64,000 nt of DNA from VAYN01 sp964540905 (GCA_964540905.1 CAZIOS010000008.1:23156-87155), one strand, 5' to 3'; shown: positions 42,272-50,108, counted from the first letter of the stretch. The notes: generated by a model not told the origin, from the sequence alone. Made by a program: numbers and translations.

Positions 42272-43866
42272 ACCGGCATCACCCCGTGGCGTTTGCTCGG
42301 CTTCGTCACGTGTTTGTTGCGCGCCATCCGCAGCGCCCGCACGATCGTCGGCCGGGTCTCACGCGGGTCGATGATGTCGTCGATCACCGCGTTGCCGGCG
42401 GCGATGTATGGGTCGATCTGCTGGCGGACCGCGTTCAGCATCGCCTCGCGGGTCGCCTCCGGATCGTCGGCGGCCTCGATCGCCGAGCGGCCGATGATTT
42501 CAACCGCGCCCTCGGCGCCCATCACCGAGATCTCCGCTCCCGGCCAGGCGACGATCAGGTCGGGCTCGTAGGCCTTGCCGCACATCACGTAGTAGCCGGC
42601 GCCGTAGGCCTTGCGCACGACCACGGTCACCTTCGGCACCGTCGCCCGGCTGACCGCGTAGAGCATCTTCGCCCCGTGGCGGATGATCCCGGCGTGCTCG
42701 ACCTTCGAGCCGACCATGAACCCGGGCACGTCCTGGAGGAAGACCAGCGGGACGTTGAAGGCGTCGCAGAGGTTGATGAAGCGCGCCGCCTTGTCGGCGG
42801 AGTCGTTGTCGAGGATCCCCGCCAGCTGCTTCGGCTGGTTGGCGACGATCCCGACCGGCTGGCCGCCGAAGCGGGCGAGGCAGGTGATGATCGTCTTCGC
42901 GAACTTCGGCTTCAGGTCGAACCACTCGCCTTCGTCGACGATCTCGCGGATCACCTCGTACATGTCGTAGGGCTGGCGCGGCGAGTCGGGGACGATCTCC
43001 AGCAGCTTCTCCGAGGCGCGCTCGTCGGGGTCGGCGGTCTCCGCCAGCGGCGGCTTGCGCTCGCAATCGGCGGGAAAGTAGGAGAGGTAGGTCTTGACCG
43101 CCTCGATGCACTCCTCGTCGTCCTTGACCTCGAGGTCGCCGACGCCGGATTTGCGGCAGTGGACCTTGGCGCCGCCGAGGTCCTCCATCGAGATCTCCTC
43201 GCCGGTCACGGCTTTGACCAGGTGCGGCCCGGCCAGCGCCATCGCCCCCTGGCCGGAGACCATCGGCACGAAGTCCGAGAGCGCCGGGATGTAGGCGGTG
43301 CCGGCCGCGCAGGGTCCCATCATCGCCGCCACCATCGGGATCACCCCCGACATTTCGACCTCCTCGCGGAACAGGTGGCCGGAGCCGGCGAAGAGCGAGC
43401 CGGCGGCCTCCTGGATGCGGGCGCCGGCGGAGTCGAGCAGCCAGATGAAGGGCATCCGCTTGCTCAATGCCATCTCCCGCAGCCGCGTCACCTTGAGCTC
43501 GCCGGTCATCCCCATCGAGCCGGCCATCACCGTGAAGTCGTAGGCGGCGACGCAGGTCGGGCGGCCGTCGACGTCGCCCCAGCCGGTGATGACGCCGTCG
43601 GCCGGCGCCTCGACCCCGTCCATCGCCCGCTGGGCGAAGTGGGGTCGGCCGTTGATGCCGAGCTCGACGAAGGTCCCCTCGTCGACCAGCAGCGCGATCC
43701 GCTCGCGCGCGGTCAGCTTGCCGCGCTGGTGCTGCTTGGCGATTTTCTCCTCGCCGCCGCCGAGCTTCGCCTTCCCGCGGCGCTCGTGCAGCTGCTCGGT
43801 CAGCTCCGTCAGCGGCGCCGTGCCGGGGAGGAGGTTCTTCGCGCCCTGCTCGGACTCGCTCGCCAT
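42268..43866 (-). CDS. acyl-CoA carboxylase, carboxyltransferase (beta) subunit
   Basis: A 532-residue carboxyltransferase of the PccB/AccD family. It has the N-domain GKLTARERIALLVDEGTFVELG and oxyanion loops WLLDSAGARIQEAAGSLFAGSG and VVRKAYGAGYYVMCGKAYEPDLIVAWPGAEISVMGAEGAVEII. Propionyl-CoA or a branched acyl-CoA may be the substrate. No biotin carboxylase gene is in the window. Partners might be the single-domain biotin carrier at 23334 and a carboxylase elsewhere. It follows the enoyl-CoA hydratase stop by 2 bases. Confidence 0.93.
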   Translation of the reverse strand: MASESEQGAKNLLPGTAPLTELTEQLHERRGKAKLGGGEEKIAKQHQRGKLTARERIALLVDEGTFVELGINGRPHFAQRAMDGVEAPADGVITGWGDVDGRPTCVAAYDFTVMAGSMGMTGELKVTRLREMALSKRMPFIWLLDSAGARIQEAAGSLFAGSGHLFREEVEMSGVIPMVAAMMGPCAAGTAYIPALSDFVPMVSGQGAMALAGPHLVKAVTGEEISMEDLGGAKVHCRKSGVGDLEVKDDEECIEAVKTYLSYFPADCERKPPLAETADPDERASEKLLEIVPDSPRQPYDMYEVIREIVDEGEWFDLKPKFAKTIITCLARFGGQPVGIVANQPKQLAGILDNDSADKAARFINLCDAFNVPLVFLQDVPGFMVGSKVEHAGIIRHGAKMLYAVSRATVPKVTVVVRKAYGAGYYVMCGKAYEPDLIVAWPGAEISVMGAEGAVEIIGRSAIEAADDPEATREAMLNAVRQQIDPYIAAGNAVIDDIIDPRETRPTIVRALRMARNKHVTKPSKRHGVMPV

Positions 43867-43868
43867 CC

Positions 43869-44651
43869 CTAGCGCCCCTTCCACTCCGGCTCGCGCTTCT
43901 CGAAGAAGGCGGTGACCCCCTCGACGATGTCCTCGGTGCTGAAGGTCAGCGAGAGCTGCGAGCGCAGGTAGTCGATCGCGTCGTCGATCGCCATGTCCTG
44001 CTGGCGGTACATCGCGTCGTGGCCGAGCCGCATCAGCACCGGGCTCTTGGAGGCCAGCTTGCCGGCCCACTCGGCGACCGCGGCGTCGAACTCCGCTGCG
44101 GCGACGACCTTGTTGGCCAGCCCGAACTCGACCGCTTGCTCGGCGCTGAGCCGCTCGCCCAGCAGCATCATCTCGTTGACCTTCTTGCGCGGGACGTTGC
44201 GGTAGATGATCGCCATGATCATGTAGGGGAAGGCGCCGACGTTGATCTCCGGCGTGCCGAAGGTCGCCCCCCGCTTGGCGATCACCAGGTCGCAGGAGAG
44301 CGCCAGGCCCATGCCGCCGGCCAGCACGTGGCCGTTGACCGCGCAGAGCGAGGGCTTGCCCAGTCGCGGCATCAGCCGGAAGAACTCGAGGAAGAGATCA
44401 CTTGAGAAATGTTTTTGGACGAGAGGGACGTCCGCGGCAAAGCCCCCGAGGTCGGCCCCGGCGCAGAAAGCTTTGTCGCCCGCACCGGTGAGGACGACGG
44501 CACGAACCTCCTCGGAGTCGCGCGCCCGCACCATCGCCGCCACCAGCTCGCTCAGCATCTGGCCGGAGAGCATGTTGCGCTTCTCCGGGTTGTTGAGGGT
44601 CACCGTGGCGACCCCGTCGGCGACCTCGTAGGCGATCAGCTCTTCGGGCAT
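43869..44651 (-). CDS. enoyl-CoA hydratase/isomerase family protein
   Basis: A 260-residue crotonase-fold enzyme: VATVTLNNPEKRNMLSGQMLSELVAAM, AFCAGADLGGF and AVNGHVLAGGMGLALSCDLVIAKRGATFGTPEINVGAFPYM (oxyanion hole and Glu in GTPEINVG). It ends FFEKREPEWKGR. It may hydrate an enoyl-CoA or a methylglutaconyl-like CoA. It heads a five-gene operon (hydratase, carboxyltransferase, BKACE, CoA-transferase, MerR). The start codon is 20 bases from a 22-bp repeated operator-like site. Confidence 0.92.
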   Translation of the reverse strand: MPEELIAYEVADGVATVTLNNPEKRNMLSGQMLSELVAAMVRARDSEEVRAVVLTGAGDKAFCAGADLGGFAADVPLVQKHFSSDLFLEFFRLMPRLGKPSLCAVNGHVLAGGMGLALSCDLVIAKRGATFGTPEINVGAFPYMIMAIIYRNVPRKKVNEMMLLGERLSAEQAVEFGLANKVVAAAEFDAAVAEWAGKLASKSPVLMRLGHDAMYRQQDMAIDDAIDYLRSQLSLTFSTEDIVEGVTAFFEKREPEWKGR

Positions 44652-44671
44652 CGGCCGGGCACCATAGCCGA

Positions 44672-44693
44672 ATTAGAAGTAGGAAGTGCTACT
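44672..44693. promoter_or_regulatory. 22-bp repeated operator-like site, copy 1
   Basis: An exact 22-base sequence shared with 45532-45553, running from ATTAGAAGTAGG to TGCTACT. It contains the inverted repeat AGTAG-N6-CTACT (in this copy AAGTAG-N6-CTACTT). It lies 20 bases upstream of the enoyl-CoA hydratase operon start, so it is placed to control that operon. Confidence 0.7.
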
Positions 44694-44709
44694 TACCGCG
44701 AAGCCGGCG

Positions 44710-45492
44710 TCACTGCGTGATCGTGTCTTCGCCGCCGCGGCCGTCGATCGTGTCGTTGCCGGGGCCGCCGGTGAGGACGTTCGGCCCGGGGGTGCCGAGC
44801 AGGACGTCGTCGAAGCGCGAGCCGATGATGTTCTCGATCGAGATCAGTTCGTCGACCCCGGCCGAGTCGAGGCTCTTTTCCTTCTCGAGGTCGACTTCGA
44901 CCAGGGCCGGTTCGTTGGAGTAGTCGACGGTGTCGGAGCCGGGCCCGCCGTCGACGTGGTCGTGCCCCTTTTCCGGCGCGATCGTGTCGTCGCCGCCTTC
45001 GCCGTAGAGCTTGTCGAAGCCGATGCCGCCGGAGATCGTGTCGTTGCCGGGCCCGCCGTGGAGGGTGTCGATGCCGATGTAGCCGATCAGCGTGTCGTTG
45101 CCCGGCCCGCCGAACATCGTCCCGTCGCCTTCGTCCTCGTTCAGGTAGTCGTCGCCGGCGCCGCCGTAGATGTGCTCGTTGCCACGGTTGCCGTCAATGC
45201 GGTCGTCGCCGCCTTCGCCGTAGATCGTGTCGGTGCCACGGCCGCCGGCGATCGTGTCGTTGCCTTCGCCGCCGCAGATCGTGTCCTCGCCGCCCATCCC
45301 CTTGATCGTGTCGTTGCCGGCGCCGGCATAGATCACGTCGTTGGCGCCGGTGCCGACGATCGTGTTGTCGCCAGCGCTGCCGACGATCGTCGCCGGCTTG
45401 CCGCCGCAGGTCGGCCTGGCCGACGCAGCGGGCGCAAGTAGAGCGATCGCGCCGATCGCGATCGCGAATGGAAGCAGTCCTCGAACCCTCAC
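44710..45492 (-). CDS. secreted calcium-binding RTX-like repeat protein
   Basis: A 260-residue protein with a signal peptide (LLPFAIAIGAIALLAPAASA) and 11 or more nonapeptide repeats of the form GGxGNDTIxGG, for example GGEGNDTIAGGRGTDTIYGEGGDDRIDG. They should fold as a parallel beta-roll that binds calcium outside the cell. A single less regular segment (PALVEVDLEKEKSLDSAGVDELISIENIIG) interrupts the array. There is no enzyme domain and no type I secretion gene nearby. It lies between two copies of the 22-bp operator-like repeat. GTG start. Confidence 0.9.
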   Translation of the reverse strand: MRVRGLLPFAIAIGAIALLAPAASARPTCGGKPATIVGSAGDNTIVGTGANDVIYAGAGNDTIKGMGGEDTICGGEGNDTIAGGRGTDTIYGEGGDDRIDGNRGNEHIYGGAGDDYLNEDEGDGTMFGGPGNDTLIGYIGIDTLHGGPGNDTISGGIGFDKLYGEGGDDTIAPEKGHDHVDGGPGSDTVDYSNEPALVEVDLEKEKSLDSAGVDELISIENIIGSRFDDVLLGTPGPNVLTGGPGNDTIDGRGGEDTITQ

Positions 45493-45531
45493 CCGGCCGC
45501 AGTATAGGACCGCGTCGCAGAGCCGTCCATC

Positions 45532-45553
45532 ATTAGAAGTAGGAAGTGCTACT
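45532..45553. promoter_or_regulatory. 22-bp repeated operator-like site, copy 2
   Basis: Identical over 22 bases to 44672-44693, with the AGTAG-N6-CTACT inverted repeat. It is in the divergent region between the RTX-like gene (start 45492) and the acyl-CoA dehydrogenase gene (start 45615), 61 bases before the latter. Confidence 0.7.
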
Positions 45554-45614
45554 GTCCACTCGCTTTCGGCGGCCCGCCGCCGCCCGCAGACAAACCAGAG
45601 CGAGGAGAGAGACA

Positions 45615-46832
45615 GTGGCGACCGCGACGACCAACGGCTCCAGCGTCATCAAGCCCGACCATGCGGCCGGGCGCAAGCACTTCATCTTCAGCCAGGAGCA
45701 CGAAGACCTGCGCGAGTCGATGCAGTCCTGGGTCAAGAAGGAGCTGTGGCCGCACCGCAACGAGTGGGAGGACACCTACTGGCCGACCTCGGCGATGCAG
45801 CGCGCCGGCGAGCTCGGCTTCCTCGGCCTCTGCTTCCCGGAGCAGTACGGCGGCCAGGGCGGCGACTACTTCTACTCGCTGGTCCGCGCCGAGTGCATGA
45901 GCTACTCCGGCTCCGGCGGCACCAACATGGGCTTCGCGGTGCAGACCGACATGGTCCTGCCGCCGATCCACCTGCTCGGCACCGAGGAGCAGAAGAAGAA
46001 GTACCTCGAGCCGGGGCTGAAGGGCGAGAAGATCGGCTCGCTCGGAATCACCGAGCCCGGCGCCGGCTCCGACGTCGCCGGCATTCGCACCACCGCGCTC
46101 CGCGACGGTGACGAATACGTCATCAGCGGCTCCAAGACCTTCATCACCAACGGCCCCCGCGCCGACTTCATCGTCCTCGTCTGCAAGACCGATCCGGACG
46201 AGCGCCACGCCGGCATCACCCTCTTCGTCGTCGACCTGCGCGACGAGAACGGCGAGAAGGTGCCCGGCTTCAGCGTCTCCGCCGAGCTCGAGAAGATGGG
46301 GATGCACGCCTCCGACACCGGCGAACTCGCCTTCGACGAAGTCCGCGTCCCGGCCAGCGCCGTGCTCGGCGAGGTCGGCAAAGGCTTCTACCACATCGCC
46401 TGGGAGCTCCAGGGCGAGCGCCTGGTCGCCGCCGCCGGCTGCCACGCCGGCGCCGAGCGGATGATCGAGAAGACGCTCGAGTACGCCAAGGAGCGCGAAG
46501 CCTTCGGCCGTCCGATCGGCAAGTTCCAGGCGATCCGCCACAAGTTCGCCGAGATGGCGACCAAGACCGAAGCGGCCAAGCAGTTCACCTACTCGACCGC
46601 CTGGCGCTTCGGCAACGGCGAGTACCCGGTGCGGGAGATCACGATGGCGAAGCTGTTCGCCTCGCGGATCGCCTGCGAGGTCGCCGACGAGTGCGTGCAG
46701 ATCCTCGGCGGCTACGGCTACATGAAGGAGTACGAGATCGAGCGCGCCTACCGCGACGTCCGCCTCAACCGGATCGGCGCCGGCACCGACGAGGTGATGC
46801 TCGACGTGATCGGCCGCTCCTACGGGCTGTAG
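45615..46832 (+). CDS. acyl-CoA dehydrogenase
   Basis: A 405-residue flavoenzyme. It shows SLGITEPGAGSDVAGIRTTALRDGDEYVISGSKTFITNGPRADF, FGRPIGKFQAIRHKFAEMATKTEAAKQFTYSTAW and VQILGGYGYMKEYEIERAYRDVRLNRIGAGTDEVMLDVIG. The GTG at 45615 follows GAGGAGAGAGAC; the ATG further upstream lies in the promoter region with the 22-bp repeat. It is close to the dehydrogenase at 33488. Sharing the repeat with the carboxyltransferase operon suggests a common branched acyl-CoA pathway (inference). Confidence 0.92.
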   Translation: MATATTNGSSVIKPDHAAGRKHFIFSQEHEDLRESMQSWVKKELWPHRNEWEDTYWPTSAMQRAGELGFLGLCFPEQYGGQGGDYFYSLVRAECMSYSGSGGTNMGFAVQTDMVLPPIHLLGTEEQKKKYLEPGLKGEKIGSLGITEPGAGSDVAGIRTTALRDGDEYVISGSKTFITNGPRADFIVLVCKTDPDERHAGITLFVVDLRDENGEKVPGFSVSAELEKMGMHASDTGELAFDEVRVPASAVLGEVGKGFYHIAWELQGERLVAAAGCHAGAERMIEKTLEYAKEREAFGRPIGKFQAIRHKFAEMATKTEAAKQFTYSTAWRFGNGEYPVREITMAKLFASRIACEVADECVQILGGYGYMKEYEIERAYRDVRLNRIGAGTDEVMLDVIGRSYGL

Positions 46833-46837
46833 GAAGG

Positions 46838-46882
46838 TGTGGTTGAGGTTTGTTCCGGTATGCGGGCCAAACCTCAACCACG
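46838..46882. terminator. 14-bp-stem hairpin after the acyl-CoA dehydrogenase gene
   Basis: GTGGTTGAGGTTTG (46839-46852) pairs perfectly with CAAACCTCAACCAC (46868-46881) around a 15-base loop that can form a small CCG/CGG stem. It starts 6 bases after the stop codon. It is homologous to the hairpin at 47740-47786 and differs from it by compensatory changes. Confidence 0.75.
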
Positions 46883-46894
46883 TAGCCTGAGCCG

Positions 46895-47731
46895 GTGCGA
46901 ACGGTCCTGATAACCGGGGCGTCGACCGGCATCGGCCGCGCCGCCGCGCTGCGCCTCGACGGCGCCGGCTGGCGGGTCTTCGCCGGCGTCCGCCGGAAGG
47001 AGGACGCCGAGGCCCTGCGCACCGCCGGCTCCGAGCGGCTGGCGCCGCTGATCCTCGACGTCACCGACGCCGGTCAGATCGCCGCCGCGGCGGAGCGGAT
47101 CGACGCCGACGCCGACGGCCGCCTCGACGGCCTCGTCAACAACGCCGGCGTCGCCATCCCCAGCCCGCTGGAGACGATGCCGATCGACGACTTCCGCCGC
47201 CAGCTCGAGGTCAACCTCACCGGCCAGCTCGCCGTCACCCAGGCGCTGCTGCCGGCGCTGCGCGTCGCCCGTGGCCGCATCGTCTTCATCAGCTCGATCG
47301 GCGGCCGCATCGCCTTCCCGCTGACCGGCGCCTACCACACGGCCAAGTTCGGGATCGAGGCGGTCGGCGACGTCTTCCGTCAGGAGCTGCGGCCCTGGGG
47401 CATCTCGGTCTCGATCGTCGAGCCGGGCTCGATCGACACGCCGATCTGGGAGCGCGGCGAGCGCACCGCCGACGAGGTGGGGGAGCGCTCGCCCCAGCGC
47501 GACGCGCTCTACGGCAAGGCGATCGAGAGCTACCGCGGCGTCGTCCGCAAACTGGCCGAGCGCGGCATCCCGCCGCAGAAGGTCGCGGCGGTGATCGAGC
47601 ACGCGCTCAGCGCCGGCCGTCCCCGCAGCCGCTACCTGGTCGGGATCGACGCCAAGGTCCAGGCGCGGATCAAACCCTTCATCCCGACGCCGCTGTTCGA
47701 TCGGATCGTCGCCCGGGAGATGGGGCTCTGA
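46895..47731 (+). CDS. SDR family oxidoreductase
   Basis: A 278-residue dehydrogenase with VLITGASTGIGRAAALRLDGAGWRVFAGVRR (NADP-type, with Arg after the second strand), LDGLVNNAGVAIPSPLETMP, Ser in IVFISSIGGR and YHTAK. It resembles the retinol-dehydrogenase / 11-beta-HSD-like branch. The substrate is unknown. GTG start at 46895. A CGTAGCCTGAG sequence just upstream could be its -10 region, in which case leader RNA would be very short. Related hairpins lie on both sides. Confidence 0.87.
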   Translation: MRTVLITGASTGIGRAAALRLDGAGWRVFAGVRRKEDAEALRTAGSERLAPLILDVTDAGQIAAAAERIDADADGRLDGLVNNAGVAIPSPLETMPIDDFRRQLEVNLTGQLAVTQALLPALRVARGRIVFISSIGGRIAFPLTGAYHTAKFGIEAVGDVFRQELRPWGISVSIVEPGSIDTPIWERGERTADEVGERSPQRDALYGKAIESYRGVVRKLAERGIPPQKVAAVIEHALSAGRPRSRYLVGIDAKVQARIKPFIPTPLFDRIVAREMGL

Positions 47732-47739
47732 GCGGCCGG

Positions 47740-47786
47740 GCGTGATTGAGGTTTGTCCCGCATAGCGAGGCAAACCTCGATCACGC
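47740..47786. terminator. 16-bp-stem hairpin after the SDR gene
   Basis: GCGTGATTGAGGTTTG (47740-47755) pairs with CAAACCTCGATCACGC (47771-47786), with a single T-G wobble. The 15-base loop contains CGC-ATA-GCG. It is 8 bases after the SDR stop and matches the hairpin at 46838-46882 in size and sequence. Confidence 0.75.
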
Positions 47787-47806
47787 ACTTCTGGCAGACC
47801 CCCTCC

Positions 47807-47834
47807 TATACTGAGGTCGATTGACTGGTCAATC
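47807..47834 (+). promoter_or_regulatory. promoter -10 and TetR-type operator of the nitrilase-tetR operon
   Basis: TATACT at 47807-47812 is a good -10 box. GATTGAC (47819-47825) and its complement GTCAATC (47828-47834) flank a TG spacer, forming a 16-bp palindrome over the expected transcription start. The TetR encoded in the same operon is the likely binder. Confidence 0.65.
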
Positions 47835-47861
47835 AACCAACCCCGAGGAGCGGATAAGGCG

Positions 47862-48692
47862 TTGCGAGCAGCCGCGGTACAGCTCAACTCGACCGGCGAC
47901 AAGGCCCGGAACCTCGCCTCGGCCGAGCGCTTGGTGCGGGCTGCGGCGGCCGACGGCGCCGAGCTGGTGGCGCTGCCGGAGAAGTGGAACCTGCTCGCCG
48001 CCGGCGAGGAGCTGCTGGCCGGGGCGGAGGCGCTCGACGGGCCCAGCCTCACCGCCGCCCGCGGCTGGGCGCGGGCGCTCGGCATCCACCTGCTCGCCGG
48101 CAGCATCTGCGAGCGCGGCGAGGACAAGGCCGCCAACACTTCGGTCCTGATCGGCCCCGACGGCGAGGATCTCGCCGCGTACAGGAAGCTGCACATGTTC
48201 GACGTCGACGCCGGCGGTGTCTCCTATCGCGAGTCCGAGTACGAGCGGCCCGGCGAGGAGATCGTCACCGCCGCGCTCGGCGACGAGATCACCCTCGGCC
48301 TCGGCGTCTGTTACGACCTTCGCTTCCCGGAGCTGTTCCGGATCCTCGCTCTGCGCGGTGCCCGCCTCATCACCCTCCCGTCGGCCTTCACCACCGTTAC
48401 CGGTCGCGACCACTGGGAGGTGCTGCTGCGGGCGCGGGCGATCGAGGACCAGGTCTTCCTCCTCGCCCCCAACCAGGTCGGCACCGCGCCGCCCCACTAC
48501 GACTCCTTCGGCCACTCGGCGATCGTCGACCCCTGGGGCAGGGTGCTGGCGCTGGCCCCAGACGAGGAGTGCTTCGTTGCCGCCGACCTCGACTTCGGCG
48601 CCCAGGACCGGGTCCGCGCCGAGCTGCCCTCGCTCGCCAACCGCCGCCCCCGCGCCTACGCCTGGCCGCAGCTGACGGAGGCCCACGCCTGA
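47862..48692 (+). CDS. carbon-nitrogen hydrolase (nitrilase superfamily, omega-amidase/Nit-like)
   Basis: A 276-residue amidase with the Glu-Lys-Cys triad: Glu40 in LVALPEKWN, Lys in AAYRKLHMFDVD, and Cys in LGLGVCYDLRFPELFRILALRGARLI. The KLHMFDV and CYDLRFPE motifs match the Nit1/Nit2 group, which hydrolyse omega-amides or deaminated glutathione. The TTG start at 47862 follows GAGGAGCGGATAAGG. Its TGA overlaps the ATG of a TetR gene by one base, so the two are coexpressed. Confidence 0.9.
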   Translation: MRAAAVQLNSTGDKARNLASAERLVRAAAADGAELVALPEKWNLLAAGEELLAGAEALDGPSLTAARGWARALGIHLLAGSICERGEDKAANTSVLIGPDGEDLAAYRKLHMFDVDAGGVSYRESEYERPGEEIVTAALGDEITLGLGVCYDLRFPELFRILALRGARLITLPSAFTTVTGRDHWEVLLRARAIEDQVFLLAPNQVGTAPPHYDSFGHSAIVDPWGRVLALAPDEECFVAADLDFGAQDRVRAELPSLANRRPRAYAWPQLTEAHA

Positions 48693-49291
48693 TGGCGAAG
48701 GCACCGCCGGTCGACAAGCGCCGCCAGATCCTCGATGCGGCGATCCGCGTCTTCGCCCGCCAGGGCTTCCACGCCACCCGCGTCTCCGACATCGCCGACG
48801 AGGCCGGCGTCGCCTACGGGCTCGTCTACCACTACTTCCGCTCCAAGGACGAGGTGCTGGGTGAGCTCTTCGTCGAGCGCTGGTCGCTGCTGCTGGCGGC
48901 GATCGAGGAGGCTGACCGCACGGGGGAGACGCCGCGGGCCAAGCTGGCCGCGGTCGCCGCCTTCATCGTCGACTCCTACCGCCACGACCCGGAGCTGATG
49001 AAGGTGATCATCGTCGAGGTCACCCGCGCCGCCAACTCCTTCGGCCGCACCCACCTGGCGGAGATCCGCCGCGCCTACCAGTCGATCGCCAAGATCGTCG
49101 AGGACGGCCAGAAACAGGGTGCCTTCCGCGACGACGTGGCGCCGCTGTTCGCCTCGATGTCCTTCTACGGGGCGATCGAGCAACTGCTCTCGGGCTGGAT
49201 CTTCGAGCTGATCCCGGCCTCCGACACGGACTTCGACCAGGCCAAGGAGCTGGTGGTGACGACGATCTGCGACGGCCTCGAGCCGCGATAG
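48692..49291 (+). CDS. TetR family regulator, FadR-like
   Basis: A 199-residue regulator. The N-terminal HTH is DKRRQILDAAIRVFARQGFHATRVSDIADEAGVAYGLVYHYFRSKDEVLGELFVERW. The C-terminal part (DSYRHDPELMKVIIVEVTRAANSFGRTHLAEIRRAYQSIAKIVEDGQKQGAFRDDVAPLFASMSFYGAIEQLLSGWI) fits the FadR/YsiA family, whose members bind long-chain acyl-CoA. It probably represses its own operon through the palindrome at 47819-47834, and may act on other lipid genes of the window. Confidence 0.9.
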   Translation: MAKAPPVDKRRQILDAAIRVFARQGFHATRVSDIADEAGVAYGLVYHYFRSKDEVLGELFVERWSLLLAAIEEADRTGETPRAKLAAVAAFIVDSYRHDPELMKVIIVEVTRAANSFGRTHLAEIRRAYQSIAKIVEDGQKQGAFRDDVAPLFASMSFYGAIEQLLSGWIFELIPASDTDFDQAKELVVTTICDGLEPR

Positions 49292-49310
49292 ATAAGGTCG
49301 CGACCTGGGT

Positions 49311-49445
49311 ATGGAAAACGAGATGGTCAGAAGACTGCTCTGGAGCGGCATGCTTGCCGCCAGCAGCGCCCTCGCCAGCATCGCCGCGGCGCGCCTCTCG
49401 GCGATCCTCTGGCGCCGCCTCTTCGACGAAGACCCGCCGGAGTAG
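49311..49445 (+). CDS. small membrane protein, DUF4235-like
   Basis: A 44-residue reading frame beginning MENEMVRRLLWSGMLAASSALASIAAARLSA and ending WRRLFDEDPPE. It has one hydrophobic helix and a charged tail. The position, just before a holin-like and a DUF3618 gene, is where actinobacteria often encode a DUF4235 membrane protein, and the RRL-helix-LWRRLFDEDPP pattern is similar. The start codon lies 19 bases after the tetR stop. There is no strong Shine-Dalgarno. Confidence 0.6.
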   Translation: MENEMVRRLLWSGMLAASSALASIAAARLSAILWRRLFDEDPPE

Positions 49446-49448
49446 GGG

Positions 49449-49889
49449 ATGGCCGAGCCGCCGAAACAGACCCCGCCGGTCTCGCCCTCGCCCCCGCCCG
49501 AGGACAAATCGGTCGCCGACCTCGTCTTCGACGTCACCGAGCGCACCTCTTCGCTGGTCCGCGAGGAGATCGAGCTGGCCAAGACCGAGGTCTCCGAGAA
49601 AGTCGGCAAGATCCTGCGCGGCTCGGCGGTCGGCGCCGCCGCTGGCGCCTTTGCCTTCCTCGCCCTGATCCTGGTGATGGAGGGGATCGCCTGGCTGCTG
49701 AACGAAGAGGTCTTCGACGGCAAGACCTGGCCCGGCTTCTTCATCGAGGCCGCGGTCTTCCTGCTGATCGCCGCCGCCGCCGGGCTGATCGCCTACCGTG
49801 CCCTCAAGGCCGGCGCCCCGCCGCTGCCCTCGCAGGCGATCGAAGAGGCGAAACTGACCAGGGAGATGCTGCAGAAGGAGGAGCAATGA
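49449..49889 (+). CDS. holin-like membrane protein (phage_holin_3_6 family)
   Basis: A 146-residue protein. A soluble N-terminus with VADLVFDVTERTSSLVREEIELAKTEVSEKVGKI precedes two membrane helices (GAAAGAFAFLALILVMEGIAWLL; FIEAAVFLLIAAAAGLIAYRAL). This is the PF07332-type family, found widely in actinobacterial chromosomes and not necessarily phage-derived. It ends KLTREMLQKEEQ. It overlaps the DUF3618 gene by 4 bases; the set may shape the membrane or respond to envelope stress. Confidence 0.85.
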   Translation: MAEPPKQTPPVSPSPPPEDKSVADLVFDVTERTSSLVREEIELAKTEVSEKVGKILRGSAVGAAAGAFAFLALILVMEGIAWLLNEEVFDGKTWPGFFIEAAVFLLIAAAAGLIAYRALKAGAPPLPSQAIEEAKLTREMLQKEEQ

Positions 49890-50101
49890 GCGCCCCCGGC
49901 CGCTCCGCCGACCAGATCCGCCGCGACATCGACGTCCAGCGCCAGCAGCTCGGCAGCTCGGTCGAGGCCCTGCGCGGCCGCGTCACCGAGCTCACCGACT
50001 GGCGCCGCCAGGTCCAGGAGCACAAGCGCGAGCTGGTGATCGGCGCCGCGGTTGTGGGCTTTGCTTTGGGCGGGCTGGCGATGCTGCGCCGCCGCCGCTG
50101 A
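49886..50101 (+). CDS. DUF3618 family protein
   Basis: A 71-residue protein. The N-terminal SADQIRRDIDVQRQQLGSSVEALRGRVTELTDWRRQ is the DUF3618 coiled-coil motif, followed by one membrane helix (LVIGAAVVGFALGGLAML) and a basic end RRRR. Function is unknown. It is encoded with holin-like proteins in many actinobacteria. ATG overlaps the previous stop. Confidence 0.88.
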   Translation: MSAPGRSADQIRRDIDVQRQQLGSSVEALRGRVTELTDWRRQVQEHKRELVIGAAVVGFALGGLAMLRRRR

Positions 50102-50108
50102 GCCGCAG

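Noticed and set aside
44710..45492. Regular DNA periodicity that could look like a CRISPR or tandem repeat
   Set aside because: It is coding for RTX nonapeptide repeats; units are short, variable and without spacers. I saw no CRISPR array in the window.
49311..50101. Prophage based on the holin-like gene
   Set aside because: The PF07332-type family and DUF3618 are ordinary actinobacterial envelope genes; no phage structural or lysis genes accompany them.
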